From NCBI RefSeq assembly GCF_037042905.1, contig NC_087257.1, forward strand, positions 27,651,501 through 27,715,500: a stretch of 64,000 nt of DNA. Reading direction: 5' to 3'. Below the pieces are notes generated by a model. The model searched no databases, was not told where the DNA came from, and saw only the letters and a list, made by a program, of their open reading frames with translations. The DNA is from Lytechinus pictus. Lineage: Eukaryota > Echinodermata > Echinoidea > Temnopleuroida > Toxopneustidae. This document shows, one piece after another, positions 11,823 to 24,800 of the stretch. The translations under genes were made by a program, and so were the position numbers. Within the stretch, counting starts at the first letter, position 1. Every line of letters starts with the position of its first letter.

Positions 11823-13720
11823 TGAGCCTCTCAATAGCTGTGTTTAGTGGTCTTGAGTATTTAGCTACCAAGTTAGCGTGCATGGATATGACACCACTTT
11901 TGAAGTTCAAAGTAGGCCTACATAAACAAACTTTTTAATCCAGACCGCGGCGCACCTTCCTCTGTTCCTTCACTCTATTATCCCTTCTCACTCTCTCTCT
12001 CTCTTTTCTCTTTTTTCCACTGTCTTAATTCGTTCATCCCCCCTCTCTCTACCCCATCCCCTCCCCCTCCCCCCAGTGGCGTAACAGGCGGGGGGGGGGG
12101 GCAAGTTGCCCCCCCCCCTGGCGGACTTCACCGGGAAAATAAAAGAAAAACGGGAAAAAGAAATAAAGGAGGGAGAAAGAAAGGGAAAGGGGAAGGAAAG
12201 GAGTAAAGGAAAGGAGGAAAACGAAAGGAAAAGGAAAAGTGAAGAAAAACGAAAAAAGAAAACGAAAAAAAAAACTTCTTTTTTTTAATGGAAAAGGAAG
12301 GAAAGCGGCAAAATGTACGAAAGAAGAACATTTGAGAAAGAACAAATCATTCCGAAATAGGCCTATGTAATGAAATAGCACGGTGAGAAATAAATTAAAA
12401 GATGACAAAATGGCAAACAATAGCAGGAAACGATGGTAGAATGTAATTTATCAAAAGCTAAAATGGAAAACAAAGAAAAGGGACAAGAAAAAAAAATAAC
12501 AGGACCGGGCTGCCGATGATTGAAATTAAAGAGCGGGAAGAAAGATGGACTGCATACAACATTGTGCTATAAGCTTGCTAAATTTTATGCAAATAAGCTG
12601 CCGGTGCTTTGCCCCCGGACCCCACGCAGTAGGGACTCTTCATTTATAACCTTCAAATGGCTCTATAACGCCCCCCGTTCAATCACTGGCATACAGGCGC
12701 GGTGGGGGGGGGGGGGGGTCTTGGTTCCACACCCAAGAGGAAATAAAAGAAATTATAGGAGACAACGTATAATGAAAAGAATGGAAACAATGAAATGTGT
12801 TATTTGCCGAATATAATGGAAAAATCTATCACATAATTAACATTTAATTTCAATAGGCAATTTTTTTTCCTCAGCTCGCTTTGCACGCTGGCGACTTTTT
12901 ACAAAATTAATTTTCCCCACATTGATATGTTTTGCCCCCTCAAAATATTTGGTTCATTACGCAACTGGGTTGAATAAATGTGTTGTGTAAAAGCTATATT
13001 CTGTATATGCCCGCGATTTGATTAAAATAGTGGCAATCTGCGAGGTTTAAATGGCTTTGATATCAAGAAGTTCCGGGGGCTCCGCCCCGGACCCCAACCG
13101 CACAGCACTGCGTATGGAAGGGTTGGGCCATGGCCCCAAAAAGTTCTACAAACAAGAACAAAAAAAGGAGAAAAGAAAAGCAAATGAAAAGTTATTTATT
13201 TACTGAATATAATGTCAAAATATAGCTCAAAGTTAGATTCTCATGAAAAGGTGATATTTTTCTCGCTCGCTTCGCTCGCTCGGAAATTATATAATGCAGC
13301 TTTTTAGCACATGTACTATACTGCGCCCAGCGTTTTTAAAATTTCTTTACTCTTCACGCTACTGCCGCAAATAATCCTGTTTACAGTGGCGTATACAGAC
13401 CACAAAAATGGAATCTAAAGAGAGAAGAGTGAAATATATTATTTTCTGGATATCATGTCAAAATATATCACAAAATTTGATTTTTGTATAAAAAAGGTCC
13501 AAATTTTTGCTCGCTCGCTTCGCTCGCTCGCAACTTTTTTTAAAAGATAAATTCTGTCTGATACTCAATATCTGGCCTTCTCAAAATAGTCGCCTCATTA
13601 CACCATTACTCCCGTTCATACCATGATATGACCGGGAATTTTTTTGGCTCTTGCCCCCCCCCCCCCTGGCCACCGACCTCGGTTACACCGCTGCCTCCCC
13701 CCCCCCCCCCCCGCCGGGGG
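11823..13720. other. Upstream flank of ACE-like exon 1 (minus strand)
   Basis: The region upstream of the ACE-like start would hold its promoter, but no clear TATA box or non-coding exon can be assigned. It has a CT-rich stretch (11960-12070), a G-run repeat (12074-12120), an A/G-rich low-complexity run (12130-12300) and CTCGCTTCGCTCGCTCG words at 13263 and 13510. Open frames here are low-complexity. Confidence 0.45.
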
Positions 13721-16360
13721 CGAAATTATTTTTCCCACCGAGTTCTGGACCAACATATGAATATTCATGACTTGCGTCTTCGGATTAAGAGTACGCATGC
13801 GCGTGGACTTTGCCACGACCAGTGCATTCACGTTGCTCAGAATGAATTAGCATCGTCAAATTACCGGTAACCCTTACATAGTTACGTAGACCTTATACTA
13901 GGCTTAGATCTATATCTATATCCAATTCTTAAACACTTATCAAACTAGCTGCCATTAATGGCAAGACGTGTGCTAGGGTAGAGCTCGCTTAAATTTTAGG
14001 CTAGCGCATTAACTCTACCTCAAATCTGGACCTGTCTAATGCCTAATAATAGGAATAGCCGACTAATGGCATGGTTAACTTCGAACTGGTTAATTCCGAA
14101 CTCTACGTTTGATTATAGGTTTGGACCAATATCATATTATTTACCATGGTTTAATATGTCTAGTCCGTATACAGAACCAGTCGTAGATCTAAAAAAAATA
14201 TCTTAGTTCTAGTCTAGTCTCTATAGATCTAGACTCTGATCTACGCTGTATCAGCATGGAACCACTAGGTATACCAAAGGGGGGGGGGGCAGACTGCCCC
14301 CATGACGAGTCAGTTATGGCTATTGGCTATTCAGTGTTGTAGTCAAGGCTCAAACCTCCAAGGCCAAGGCTTTAATACCCAAGGCCAAGGCTTCAATACC
14401 AAAGGCCAAGGCATGGAAACCCAAGGCCAAGGCCTGAAAACCTCAAGGCCAAGGCATTTCAAACTTATACGATATACAGAACTATGAACTAACAATTCTT
14501 AGGCGGCAGACATCATACACGGTAAAATGTATGTGAGCGAGGGGATTGAGCGAGAAAAAATTTAACCTTTGTACATTTAAAACAAAAATAATTTCATGAT
14601 AGAGACATATTGAAATAATGATATAGTTACCTGTGTACACATAATCCATAATTTTTCTAGGCGATTTACATTGCAATAATTATTATTACCACAGTCATCT
14701 GATCCTGGCATTCTCAACGTATGTTTTTCTCCACTCCCTGGGACAGGGGCAGCAGAATACTAACAAAATATATATTCAAAAGGATATAAAATAAACAGGG
14801 CGCACCCCATACCCTTCGTTGAAGAGGGTAAATCTTGATTATTTCTTTAAACAGTTAATTAATCATTGATTATTAATACTTATTGATAATATAAATAATT
14901 ATTGACACCATATTGACACAAAACAAATACGTTGTTTATTTCCTTGAAACTGTAGAGAAATGAAATTCACTGTTGAACGATATATGATTAAAAAGAAGTA
15001 AACATTTTTTCTCCTTTGTTTTGTCAATCTGGCCCAAAACAAATATACAATTTAGAAAAGAGATAGAGAGAAGAAGAAGTTCCACCACCAAGAATAAACT
15101 TAGACAAGGGCAAAGGGAAAGGAAAAGATGGAGTAAATGTGATATTATTTTTTAAACAATCTATCGCAAAATTAGCTTTTCCTCTAGAATGAGGGGGAAA
15201 AAATTGTTCACTCGCTCGCTTCAATCGCTTTCGTTCTTTATTTGACAGAAATTTTGCTCTATATGCCATGTTTGGCCCCTCAAAGTTTCTGGCTCATCAT
15301 GCCATTGACATAACCCATTTGGATATAACAAAATTGAAGACTGTGTTCAAGTTTACCAAATCTTTTCAGAATATCATTAAGACTTAAAACATTCTTGTTG
15401 GCCAAAAAAAATAATACAAGGAAAATCCTAATGGAATAGAAATCAACCTTGTTATCGTTCTTTAGAGTTAGCTATGTTTAAAGTATGAAAATTGTTGCCA
15501 AAATTGCAGTCAGATGTCAAATTTATTCTTGTCATCAAAGCACTATTATCTTGATCATGATCATTATTATTTACTGTCATTATCATCATTAATCATGATT
15601 ACGACACATTACCAATACATAATGCTATTTTTCATAACTGATGTATTCTTTGTTTGAAAATTCTTGATAATGGTGACAATAACAATTGATGACACTGCTA
15701 GTACACTTACTACTGCTGCTGTTAATGTAGGTGACTGGTAGTATTGACCTTTAGTGTCATTAAATATAAAAAACAATTTAAACATTTATAATTACTTATT
15801 TAAAACAAATGAAAGTACAAAATACACAATGCCTTGAAAAGGCATTGAAAATGCCTTGAAAATGCCTTGAAATTTCATTGCTCAAAATTCTCAAGGCCAA
15901 GGCCCTCTCAAGGCCAAGGCTTGAATGTTCAAGGCCAAGGCTTTATTTTTGAAAAGGTAGGCCTTAAGGCGCCTTAAGGCCAAGGCCGAGCATCAAGGCA
16001 CTACAACACTGATTAGTACTAGGCATTAGTCTTAGACAGGTCCAGATTTGAGGTAAAGTTAATGCGCTAGCCTAAGCGAGCCCTAGCCTAGCACATGTCT
16101 TGCCATTAATGGCAGCTAGTTTGATAAGTGTTTAAGAATTGGATATATATATATATACATAAATCTAAGCCTATAAGGCCTATGTAACTATGTAAGGGTA
16201 CCGGTAATATGACGATGCTAATTCATTCTGAGCAACGTGAATGCTTACGACCGGCGCACTGGTCGAGGCGAAGTCCACGCGCATGCGTACTCTTAATCTG
16301 AAGACGCAAGTCATGAATATTCATATGTTGGTCCAGAACTCGGTGGGAAAAATAATTTCG
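13721..16360. mobile_element. Large TIR element, copy 2 (both termini present)
   Basis: It starts CGAAATTATTTTTCCCACCG and ends with the inverted complement at 16360. The arms continue through the conserved GTACGCATGCGCGTGGACTT and GCTAATTCATTC stretches, giving terminal inverted repeats of about 340 bp. The core matches copy 1 (for example 14330-14480 with 1745-1880, and 15000-16010 with 2790-3800), in the same orientation. No transposase frame. The flanks are G/C homopolymer-rich, so no target duplication can be called. Confidence 0.82.
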
Positions 16361-17223
16361 CGGGCCGGGCAGCCCGACCCTGGGCAGCCCTGGACATACA
16401 TGTATGTATTGCCAATGCCAATTTGGGAAATGCAATCTATATATTAGAATATCTGCGCTGGACGCTGGTCATTAGCCTTTAGATTTGTTTGTCATAATGG
16501 TCGTGCGACTGCATTTCCCAACATGGCAATACATGTGATGAAATGAGCTTTAAGAATTAAAATGTGAACTTAAAGAACCTACTCTTTTAGTATTTCAAAC
16601 ATCATTCTCCACAGATGAAAACTCTTAGCTCATGCAAATGGTTATTGACCGATCTATTTTAATTTCTGGTCTAATGAACTGTTCAATTAACTGATCGAAG
16701 AGACCGCAGTTGCATGAAACAACGCCTTCTACATTCTAAAATTGGGAAAATGAGCTACGGACACTGACATAAGCCTTTTGAAAGAAGATGCATGGAAGTG
16801 AGGGGTAGGGGAAACTTGCCCCCCAAAAAAAAATCAAGAAAAGGCATAAAACAACAGAAGCAAAATAAAAGAAAGCTTGTTGGGGAGGGGATCATTTAGT
16901 TATTTATTTATTCTTTTATTTATATATTTATACATATTTATTTATTTATTATAACCTCAATTGAATGTAAATATTGTAATTTTAAACATTTTTTTTTTAT
17001 TAATAAACACAAATTCTTCCCTAAATTAAGGCTTTTGCTTAAAAGACTTGGTCGGTCAGCTCACTCACCAGCAGCGTAGCTAGGATTCTGTCAGCAGAGG
17101 AGCACGGGGGCGGGGCTTGGTATTTTGCAGGGGGTACCAAAATAGATTGATTCATCAAGTATTTATTATTAAGTACATATTAGCTTTATTCTCACAAGCA
17201 CGATTAAGTATCTGACAAGGCCC

Positions 17224-18115
17224 ATTTGAATAATGCGAGCGCGAAGCGCAAGCATTTTTATAATATGCCATGAAATTTAGAGCTGAAAGTTAGAAAGTTA
17301 CACAATTCGTAAGTGTAATCACGAACATTATTGTAATGTTAAAAATTTCAGAAATTTTTAATATTCTGACGTGAAAACGGAGCATTTAATACATATTAAA
17401 AAAAAAATGATATATAGGCTATTGATGCGAGCCCGAAACGCAATCTGATTTTTATATTCCAATCCGTAAACTGGACATTTTGATGACGTTTTGAAATAAA
17501 GAATATCTGTTTTTTTTTAAATCCAGCACAAGCCGAGCTGGCTTTTTTTTTTAATTAGAAACGAAACAATCTAAGGCGCGATAGCTCAATCGGTAGTGAG
17601 GGGGTTTCGGATTCCGGTGGCCTGGGTTCGATTCCCACTTGGCGCGCTAGTGCCAAGTAAGGCATTTAAATGGTAGTAAGGCATTTTAGTCCTATAGGTC
17701 CCTCGGAGAGTACCTTAAGCCACCGGTCATCTGGTTGCTTGCTTAGAAGCATTCACGCTTTCTTAGCAAATGAGGTAAAACAAAAATCGTCAAATCATGA
17801 ACAATGATCAGTATTTGATTATAGCATTTGATGCGAGCGCGAAGCGTGAACTGAAAATGTCGAATTAAACGAAGGATTTTAAACATGTTTTTAATGTAGA
17901 AAAAGATAAATATCTTACTTAACAAAAACGTTAGCCCAAAAGCGCGAGCTAAAATTGGGAGAGACTAAGAGCTAAAGATTGGACATACAGTATTCACATT
18001 TATTTAATAATTGACTGGATGCGACTGGATTCTGAGAAGTTGACACTTCAAGCAAGGTTTTTTTTTAAACAGATAACAAGTTGTTTATCTCATATATTAA
18101 TGCCAGCGCGAAGCT
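17224..18115. repeat. Dispersed GCGAGCGCGAAGCGCGAGC words, cluster 1
   Basis: Variants of the core occur at about 17226, 17424, 17829, 17938 and 18099, each followed by an AT-rich stretch, roughly at multiples of 100 bp. Part of a degenerate repeat that is clearer in cluster 2. Confidence 0.6.
17574..17800 (+). mobile_element. tRNA-derived SINE
   Basis: The head GGCGCGATAGCTCAATCGG contains an A box, and GGTTCGATTCC is a B box 40 bp later, the internal pol III promoter. The body continues GGCATTTAAAT and GGTTGCTT, and ends near ATCGTCAAATCATGAA. A second copy is at 32919-33110. It lacks a proper tRNA acceptor stem, so it is not a tRNA gene. Confidence 0.75.
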
Positions 18116-18232
18116 CGAGTCGAAAATTTATTTGCCATCTTTTTGTAATCTCGTGTAGGGTGCCTATCTCGCTAAACCACAATAAAATATACACTCGAAT
18201 CGCGAGCAGAATACTTTGGGTATATTACAGCG

Positions 18233-18412
18233 GCGTACCCAGCTGAGGATTTTCCAAAGGGGGGGGGGGGGAGGATATTTCGTCCGCAAAAAAAAAATTA
18301 CAAGCAAAAAAAAAGGTTTTCAACCACAAATAAAGGATTTTGTACCAGAAAAAAAAAAATCGTCAGGGGGGGGGGGGGGGCAGTCTGCCCCCCCCCCCTT
18401 ACGCTAGTGGTA
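18233..18412. repeat. G-run element
   Basis: Opens AGCGGCGTACCCAGCTGAGG and closes CCCCCTTACGCTAGTGG, with GGATATTTCGTCCGC, two A-runs and a G12 tract followed by CAGTCTGCCCC inside. Same family as 4905-5128 and the arms of 729-1745. Confidence 0.6.
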
Positions 18413-18519
18413 TATTATCTTGAAAACGGGATACTTTCAGCTCTATGTAATCCTTTCGGACACTACACATGACCTTAGGCAGCGGGGGAGGGGGGGGGGG
18501 AAGAGGCAGTTGCGGCCAG

Positions 18520-19740
18520 AAATTTTGTAACTCGTTTAAGTATGTACTTATTCATGTAATTATGTTAATAATTTAATAATTTACAGTATCTTCAATTTTA
18601 CATTCAAAATGCCCCCCCCCCCTCCCCGCTAAATTTTGCATACCCCTTTCGGAAAATATTTCTTCCATCTTACTTGAAAATTCTTTTAATATTTGTGACA
18701 TTAGAAACGATCGATATTCAATAGATGAACCAATTTAAATCGAAGAAATTAAGTTGTAAAAAAACTTAGAACTATTGATAGTGTTCACAAACTTCTATTT
18801 TGAGTAAATCACGATTTTTTTTATGTCGTATTGCCATATATGTGTGTGTAATATTCCAAATTGAAATGCATATTTAGTAGACTTATAATTTGAAACTCTG
18901 AATAAAAATAATTCCATATCAAAGATAATCAAAAATATGATGATAATCCGTCAAAATATCAAAATGCGTGATTTTCGACAGTCTTTCAGATTTCACGCTA
19001 AAAATGATACTTTCACGGAAACGTGCACTTGGCATCCGCCCGTACGTTATTCCTCAGTATATCCGCAAGAATTTGAGCTGGGATGCAAAGAATTGACAAA
19101 TTGTGCTATTCAATTAAAAACTCGCTTTAGTGTGTACATATACATGTAATTAAAAACTCGCTTTAGTATGTACTTATACATGTAATAATGTACATAATGT
19201 ACGGGTTTTTCAATTTTTCTTTCAAAATGCGCACCTGGTAAAATGCACATTGTCTCCTTTCGGATAACATAAAATGAGATATATTCCATCTTACTTGAAA
19301 ATTCTTTTAATATTTGTGGCATTAGGACATTTACTATATATTCGATTGAGAAACGCATTTAAATCGAAGAATTCAAGTTGCGTAAAAAACTTTAAACTAT
19401 TGATAGTTTTCACAAACTTTTATTTTGAGGAAATCGCGGTTTTATGTTTCCCTGTGCCATATGTGTGTGTGTAATATTCAAATTTGAAATGCATATTTAT
19501 GAAACTTATAATTTGAAACTCTGAATAAAAATAATTTCATATCAAAGATAATCAAAAATATGATGATAATCCGTCAAAATATCAAAATGCGTGATTATCG
19601 ACATTCTTTCGGATTTTACGCTAAAATGACACGTTCACGCAAAATTGCGTTTGGCATCCGGCCGTACGCTATTCCTGGGTATTTTTGCAAGACTACTAGC
19701 TGGGATACCAAGCATTAGCAAGCATTAACAAATTTTGCCG
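18520..19740. repeat. Dimeric repeat, pair 2
   Basis: Two units (about 18520-19110 and 19111-19740) match units A and B of pair 1 throughout, including the short internal tandem AATTAAAAACTCGCTTTAGT at their junction. No coding potential seen. Confidence 0.75.
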
Positions 19741-20452
19741 TCCAAAGTATAAAAAATCGTTTTGGCCGGTCTACTATAATGAGAGCAGTGGCGTACCTGG
19801 CATATTTTGTCAGGGGGGGGGGCAAAGCGACAAGAATGAGCAGGGTGGGGGGATAGTAGGTATGGACGTATATAGGCACAATTTTTTCAAGGGGGGGGGG
19901 GCCTGATAACAATTGCCCCTAATATTAACTTCACAGTTTTTAATTTTCGAGCAAGCGAAGCGAGCGAACATTTTTTCATTAATTATTTAGCCTTTGTACA
20001 TGATGTGAAACGTGCAGAAATTATACATTCGGTCATAAAATAACCAACACACGAGGATATTTGGGCACCTCGCAGTCCTCGTTGCACTGTATTTTGCAGC
20101 CCACCCCCCCCCCACGTTTGGATGTGTGGGTCTAGCAGTGGCACTGAAGGTGGGAAAGGTTACCCAGGGGGTGCCCAATAAGACAGTCTTGCTACTACTG
20201 ATATTTGCTATCGGGCGATTGCACTTTATTTGTCGAAATTAATTTTTTTTTTGTATATCATTCCAGAAATGAAATGTATTGGATCGTGATCGATATATTT
20301 CTAATCAAGTGGTAATTGCAATCTTTATATTAACATCTTTAATTCCTCTTTGGAGGTCTTTACATTATGTTCCCAATTCTGCTCATTTGGAGACGTGATA
20401 AAAGAGGTATTGGACATTGAAATCAGTTAGAATAATAATATAAAAATAATAA

Positions 20453-20870
20453 TTGCGAGCGCGAAGCGTGAGCTGATTTTTTCTAAAATTTAGACCTAAA
20501 ACGAAACATTTTGTGCACTTAATTATGAATACGATGGGTATCTTCCTTAATAAATTATGCGAGCGCGAAGCGCGAGCTAAAAATGTTGATATTCCTAACT
20601 GGACACTAGACATTCTAAGCAGTTTTACAGGATGGATATCTAAACAGTCGTGTGGGCGCGAAGCGCGAGCTAAAACTTTTGATATTCCGACTTAAGAACT
20701 TGATATTCTAAGCACTTTTTGTAACCGAGAACAAATTGGTTTCTAACTAATCAATTGACGCGAGCGCGAAGTGCGAGCTAAATTTTTTTTGATATTTTAA
20801 CCTGAAAACTAGACATTTATCTTAGGTATCCAACTAAATAATTGATGCGAGCGCTTAGCGCGAGCGAAAT
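20453..20870. repeat. Degenerate tandem repeat with GCGAGCGCGAAGCGCGAGC core, cluster 2
   Basis: Five copies at about 20455, 20560, 20652, 20761 and 20846 (spacing 85-109 bp). Each unit continues TAAAA-TTTTGATATTC, an AACTGGACATTCTAAGCA-like word and ends before the next ATGCGAGCGC. Confidence 0.75.
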
Positions 20871-21229
20871 TTTTATTGTTATAATTACATTACCTAAAAG
20901 TTGCTCTCTACTTTTTTCCTGTCCCTGTCCAGCCCAGTCCGTCCTCATTATTAGTACAGAGAGCTCTAAAAGTCGCATTGCGTAAAAATCACAATTTAGC
21001 AATAAAAGTGTACAGTTTAATTGACATTTACCGACAAAGATAACTAAAAAACCGAATCAGTTGGAACAGCCCCGTGTGCCCGACAATTTATAATTTTTTC
21101 CGACAGTCTGCAGTCCAGTTTTTGTTTTACCCTTTCTCTTAAACTCTTTCTTCTTTTTCCCCTTCCCCTTTTAGCTCTCTTTCCTTTTTCCTCTTTTCTT
21201 TCCCTTTTTTCGCTTTTTTGTTGTTGCTT

Positions 21230-21292
21230 GTGACTCGTCGGGGGGGGGGGGGGGCAGTCTGCCCCCTGCCTCCCCCTTAGGTACGCTAGTGA
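21230..21292. repeat. G-run element fragment
   Basis: GACTCGTCGGGGG, then a G14 run and CAGTCTGCCCCC, ending TTAGGTACGCTAGTG. One end of the G-run family, preceded by a CT-rich run (21130-21220). Confidence 0.55.
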
Positions 21293-21454
21293 ATGAGAGT
21301 ATACGACCCACGACACTTTTCCCAGAATTCTTTCTTCCTTTCCCATTTTAAAGGTAGGGTGTGTGTGCACAAGTTTTGTGTGTAGTGGATTTTTTTTTAT
21401 ACTTCGACGACGATTTGGTATGCCGTAACACAAACATACTTTTTTCTAGTACTT

Positions 21455-21644
21455 GGTGGGTGCTTCATAAAGCTGTTCGTATATTAAGTTAAGAGCGACT
21501 TTAAGAACGACTTGTAATCCTTTCTTGTGAAATGATATACATCGTAAGATGTTCACTGGTGATTATTTAGCGCGCTAAAAAAAGATCACCAGTCGTTCTA
21601 AAAGTAGTTTTTAACTTACGAACAGCTTTATGAAACACCCACCT
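21455..21644. mobile_element. Foldback MITE, GTTTCATAAAGCTGTTCG family
   Basis: Starts GGTGGGTGCTTCATAAAGCT and ends with the inverted complement GCTTTATGAAACACCCACC. The arms extend through GTTCGTAAGTTA and GATCACCAGTCG. It ends 33 bp before ACE-like exon 5. Confidence 0.8.
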
Positions 21645-21676
21645 GACCTAGCAGTTCTATCCAAAAATCATTACAG

Positions 21677-21862
21677 GTCACAAAGACCGGGGGCATACAT
21701 GGAGAAAGGGCTATGGGGAAGACTTGGAGAGGAAAGCCTTTGAGTTATACGATGCCATTCTACCTCTGTACAAACAACTTCATGCTTACGTTCGTAGACG
21801 ACTTCATCAGGTGTTCGGCGACCACGTTGATGTTAAGGGTTATCTTCCAGCTAATCTTCTGG
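21677..21862 (+). CDS. ACE-like exon 5
   Basis: 186 nt, acceptor ATTACAG, donor GTATGT, phase 1 at both ends. It encodes [20 protein letters not shown] and then [20 protein letters not shown] and LPANLLG, the hallmark ACE segment. The opening [10 protein letters not shown] directly continues exon 4 on the opposite strand. W224 and Y228 correspond to testis-ACE W220 and Y224. Confidence 0.92.
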
Positions 21863-24800
21863 GTATGTTTAGGTTCCAGGGGGCGGGGGAGGGGCAGATG
21901 GTGTCCTCTGGCTCCTCTCTGAGTCAATACTACTACTACTACTATTACTACTACCATTACTACTACTACTACTACTACTACAACTACTACTGCTACTACT
22001 ATCCACTACTAACTAGTACTACTACTAGTACTACTACTACTATAAGGAAAAAAGAACTTGTGGTTGCTCGTCAAATTTTGTTGCCAATTAAACCAAATGA
22101 AAACATATATATTCACATAAAAGAACCAAATTGCCACCAGCAAATATTTTCCAAGAAACTTTGGAATGTTGATTTGAAGAGCTGCTCCATTCCAAAAAGG
22201 TACTATCTGCTGCTGATGTCAACAAAGCTAACTTCGAACATCAGTTTCAACCTAAATTAGGACTTGTTTAAGAGCAAAGCTCGACGATTTACTTCTTATA
22301 TCATTTTGTCATACACGGAGCACGTTCGAAATTAAATGAAAAGGCGTTCTATTCTGAATTACGATAAATGTATATATTTAGCACCTTCGGGAATTCTGAA
22401 AACTCAAAATTCTCAACCACTCATGACATTGTACGCCAAAATGATGGCAATACTTGGCTCTTTTCCCCCTTATGATGTCATTTGTTTGTAGGTGATATGT
22501 GGGGTAGCTACTGGGTTAACCTGTATCCGATGATGGTACCCTATCCAGATAGACCAAGTATTGATATCACCCAGGCAATGGTTGAACAGGTAAGAAGAAC
22601 GACAACCTGAACATTCTTATGTTAGATCTGATAATTTACAACTGCACTGCAAATCATCTTGATTTACATCCCTATATTTCTAACATTTGATATATTGTCA
22701 CAAGCTATTTGCAGTGAAATTTAGTTTATATGACTTTTCATGTTCATATATTTTATTGTATAATAAATAAATGGAGAAAATTCTGTTCAAACCCAAAAGA
22801 AAATTGACAAATTTTGGGATTCCGATGAGCGATCTCTGTGACGTTTGTCACAGAGAAAAAAAATCACAATCTGAACAGGTTTATATGACAATAATATTTC
22901 TCACACACAGGGTATAAGCGGCACGCAGATTTTCCGGATAGCGAACGAATTCTTCATTTCTTTAGGAATGCTACCTGTGAATGACGGATTCTGGGAGAAT
23001 TCTCAGTTCGTCTACCCTGATGATGGTCGTGAGGTCGGATGTCATCCGTCTGCTTGGGACTTTGGTAATGGAGTTGATTTCAGGTTGGTACACACAGGCG
23101 TGGATCCATCATTCCCCAAAATGACAAATGAAAATTGATTAGCTTTTCTTTCGTTAGAAAACCATCGTCACAAAAATTTTTCGCGCGAACATACATGAGT
23201 TATGAAAAAAAAGGACAACAAAATACTAATAAGGAAAAGATTTACGACACCCATAACGTTCATCATTTTCATGATTTTGCCCTCCAAAGATCTGACATGC
23301 CAAAAATGACCTTATACTAAAGGGCTCATTTTCTTTTGTAAACTTGACAATTGTGGGTGTGTGTGAGGGTGTGGGAGGATGTGTGTGTCGGTGTGAGTTA
23401 ACATAAGGGGCACCACTCATCTCGGAGTAATTAATACGTACAATTTTGGGACCAAGAAAGGGCGTATGCTTTCTATGACTACCCGTAAGTATGCGACATT
23501 TCAATTTGAATTTGGAAATCATTATATAGGGCCTACCGTGCAAGTGATAACTTATTCGATTCAGATTCAGGTCGGTGACCATGGTTACTTTTCTATTTGG
23601 GTTAACCCCCCCCCCTGATACGCAGTATGAAAACATATGTATATCAAAAAAAAATTATCAGATTTATATGCAGGCCTACGGTACAGTATGCCAAAATCTG
23701 AAAACTTCGATCAGTGTCCGATTCTTATCCCGATTCGATCTATAAAAAAAATTGTTTACATTTTTTAATGTAAAATTGCTGAAAAATATTGTATTTTAAG
23801 TTAATAATAAGATGCATCTTTCGTTTACTCACAGGATTGCCATGTGCGCTAGAATCACTATGCTTGATTTCTTGATTGCACATCATGAGATGGGTCATAT
23901 TCAGTATTACATGCAGTATAAAGATCAACCCGAGGTGTTTCGACAGGGTGCCAATGGAGCATTTCACGAGGCGATAGGCGAGGCAATCTTCCTCTCAGTG
24001 GCGACGCCAAAACATCTTCAAGAGATTGGTTTTCTACATGACGTGGACCAATCAGACACGAGTAAGTTTGATTGTGCGCTCAGCACGTGATCATGATGAT
24101 TGGACCAATGGGATACTTTGTTAGCCCTCTGATCTGGAAATGAATCACCTACGCCTGTCTGTCTGTCAGGATTGACGCAAGATTCCCTTTTCTTTTTGCG
24201 TGGGCTAGAGGATGGGTGGCACTGATAAGTTTACAGTTCGGTGTGCGTTTGTGGGTGTGTGTGTGGTGTGGACTGTGATATATGTAAGGATATGTGTTAG
24301 TTTGTTTTGTATGTGTGTTTATGGTGTGTGGATTTTGAAGGGAGGAGGCCAAGTAGAGGAGGGGAGAAAATGGGGGTGTCTTATTCTTATGTAATGTTCG
24401 GCGAGCCCAGAGAAGCAAAATGTATTGAACGTAATATTTTATCACCTACTTCACAATTAAAATATCTAAGACATTGCAGAACTTGAAAACTTTAAATAAT
24501 ATGTTCATTACATGGTGGGTTCACTAACTTTTGAGCACCACTGTTCGTATCTTCCTTCCTCAATTTGCTTATGAAATGTTTTATTTACAAATCATCCTAC
24601 AGAGTTTTCGCTTTTCATGGGCTATGTATGCATTATTCTGTGTAATTCGGTTGAACATGAACAGTATGATTTTATAAAAGAAAAACATTAAAAAATGGAT
24701 GTGATATATATTGTGTGTGTTCCAAAAACATTAGTTTCCAAACATGTTGAGGGTATGACAGCCTGTTATTAAGGATGGGTCATACCCGTTACCACGACGA

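Larger units (their letters stand above)
16361..21676. other. Repeat-dense region before ACE-like exon 5
   Basis: No plus-strand ACE-like exons 1-4 were found here, although exon 5 follows at 21677. Contents: a SINE (17574-17800), GCGAGCGCGAAGCGCGAGC repeats (17224-18110 and 20453-20870), G-run elements (18233-18412, 19793-19900, 21230-21292), the dimeric repeat (18520-19740) and a foldback MITE (21455-21644). 16440-17060 shows nothing recognisable. Confidence 0.6.

Noticed and set aside
12049-12420. Phe/Lys-rich frames on both strands
   Set aside because: Translations of an A/G-rich low-complexity run next to a G-run repeat.
17574-17646. tRNA gene
   Set aside because: A and B boxes are present, but the cloverleaf is poor and the sequence is part of a repeated, longer SINE unit also found at 32919. 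The same applies to 33176, 36403, 39060, 51360 and 52700.
21724-22260. 178-codon frame starting in ACE-like exon 5
   Set aside because: It is the exon read through its GTATGT donor into the TAC repeat.
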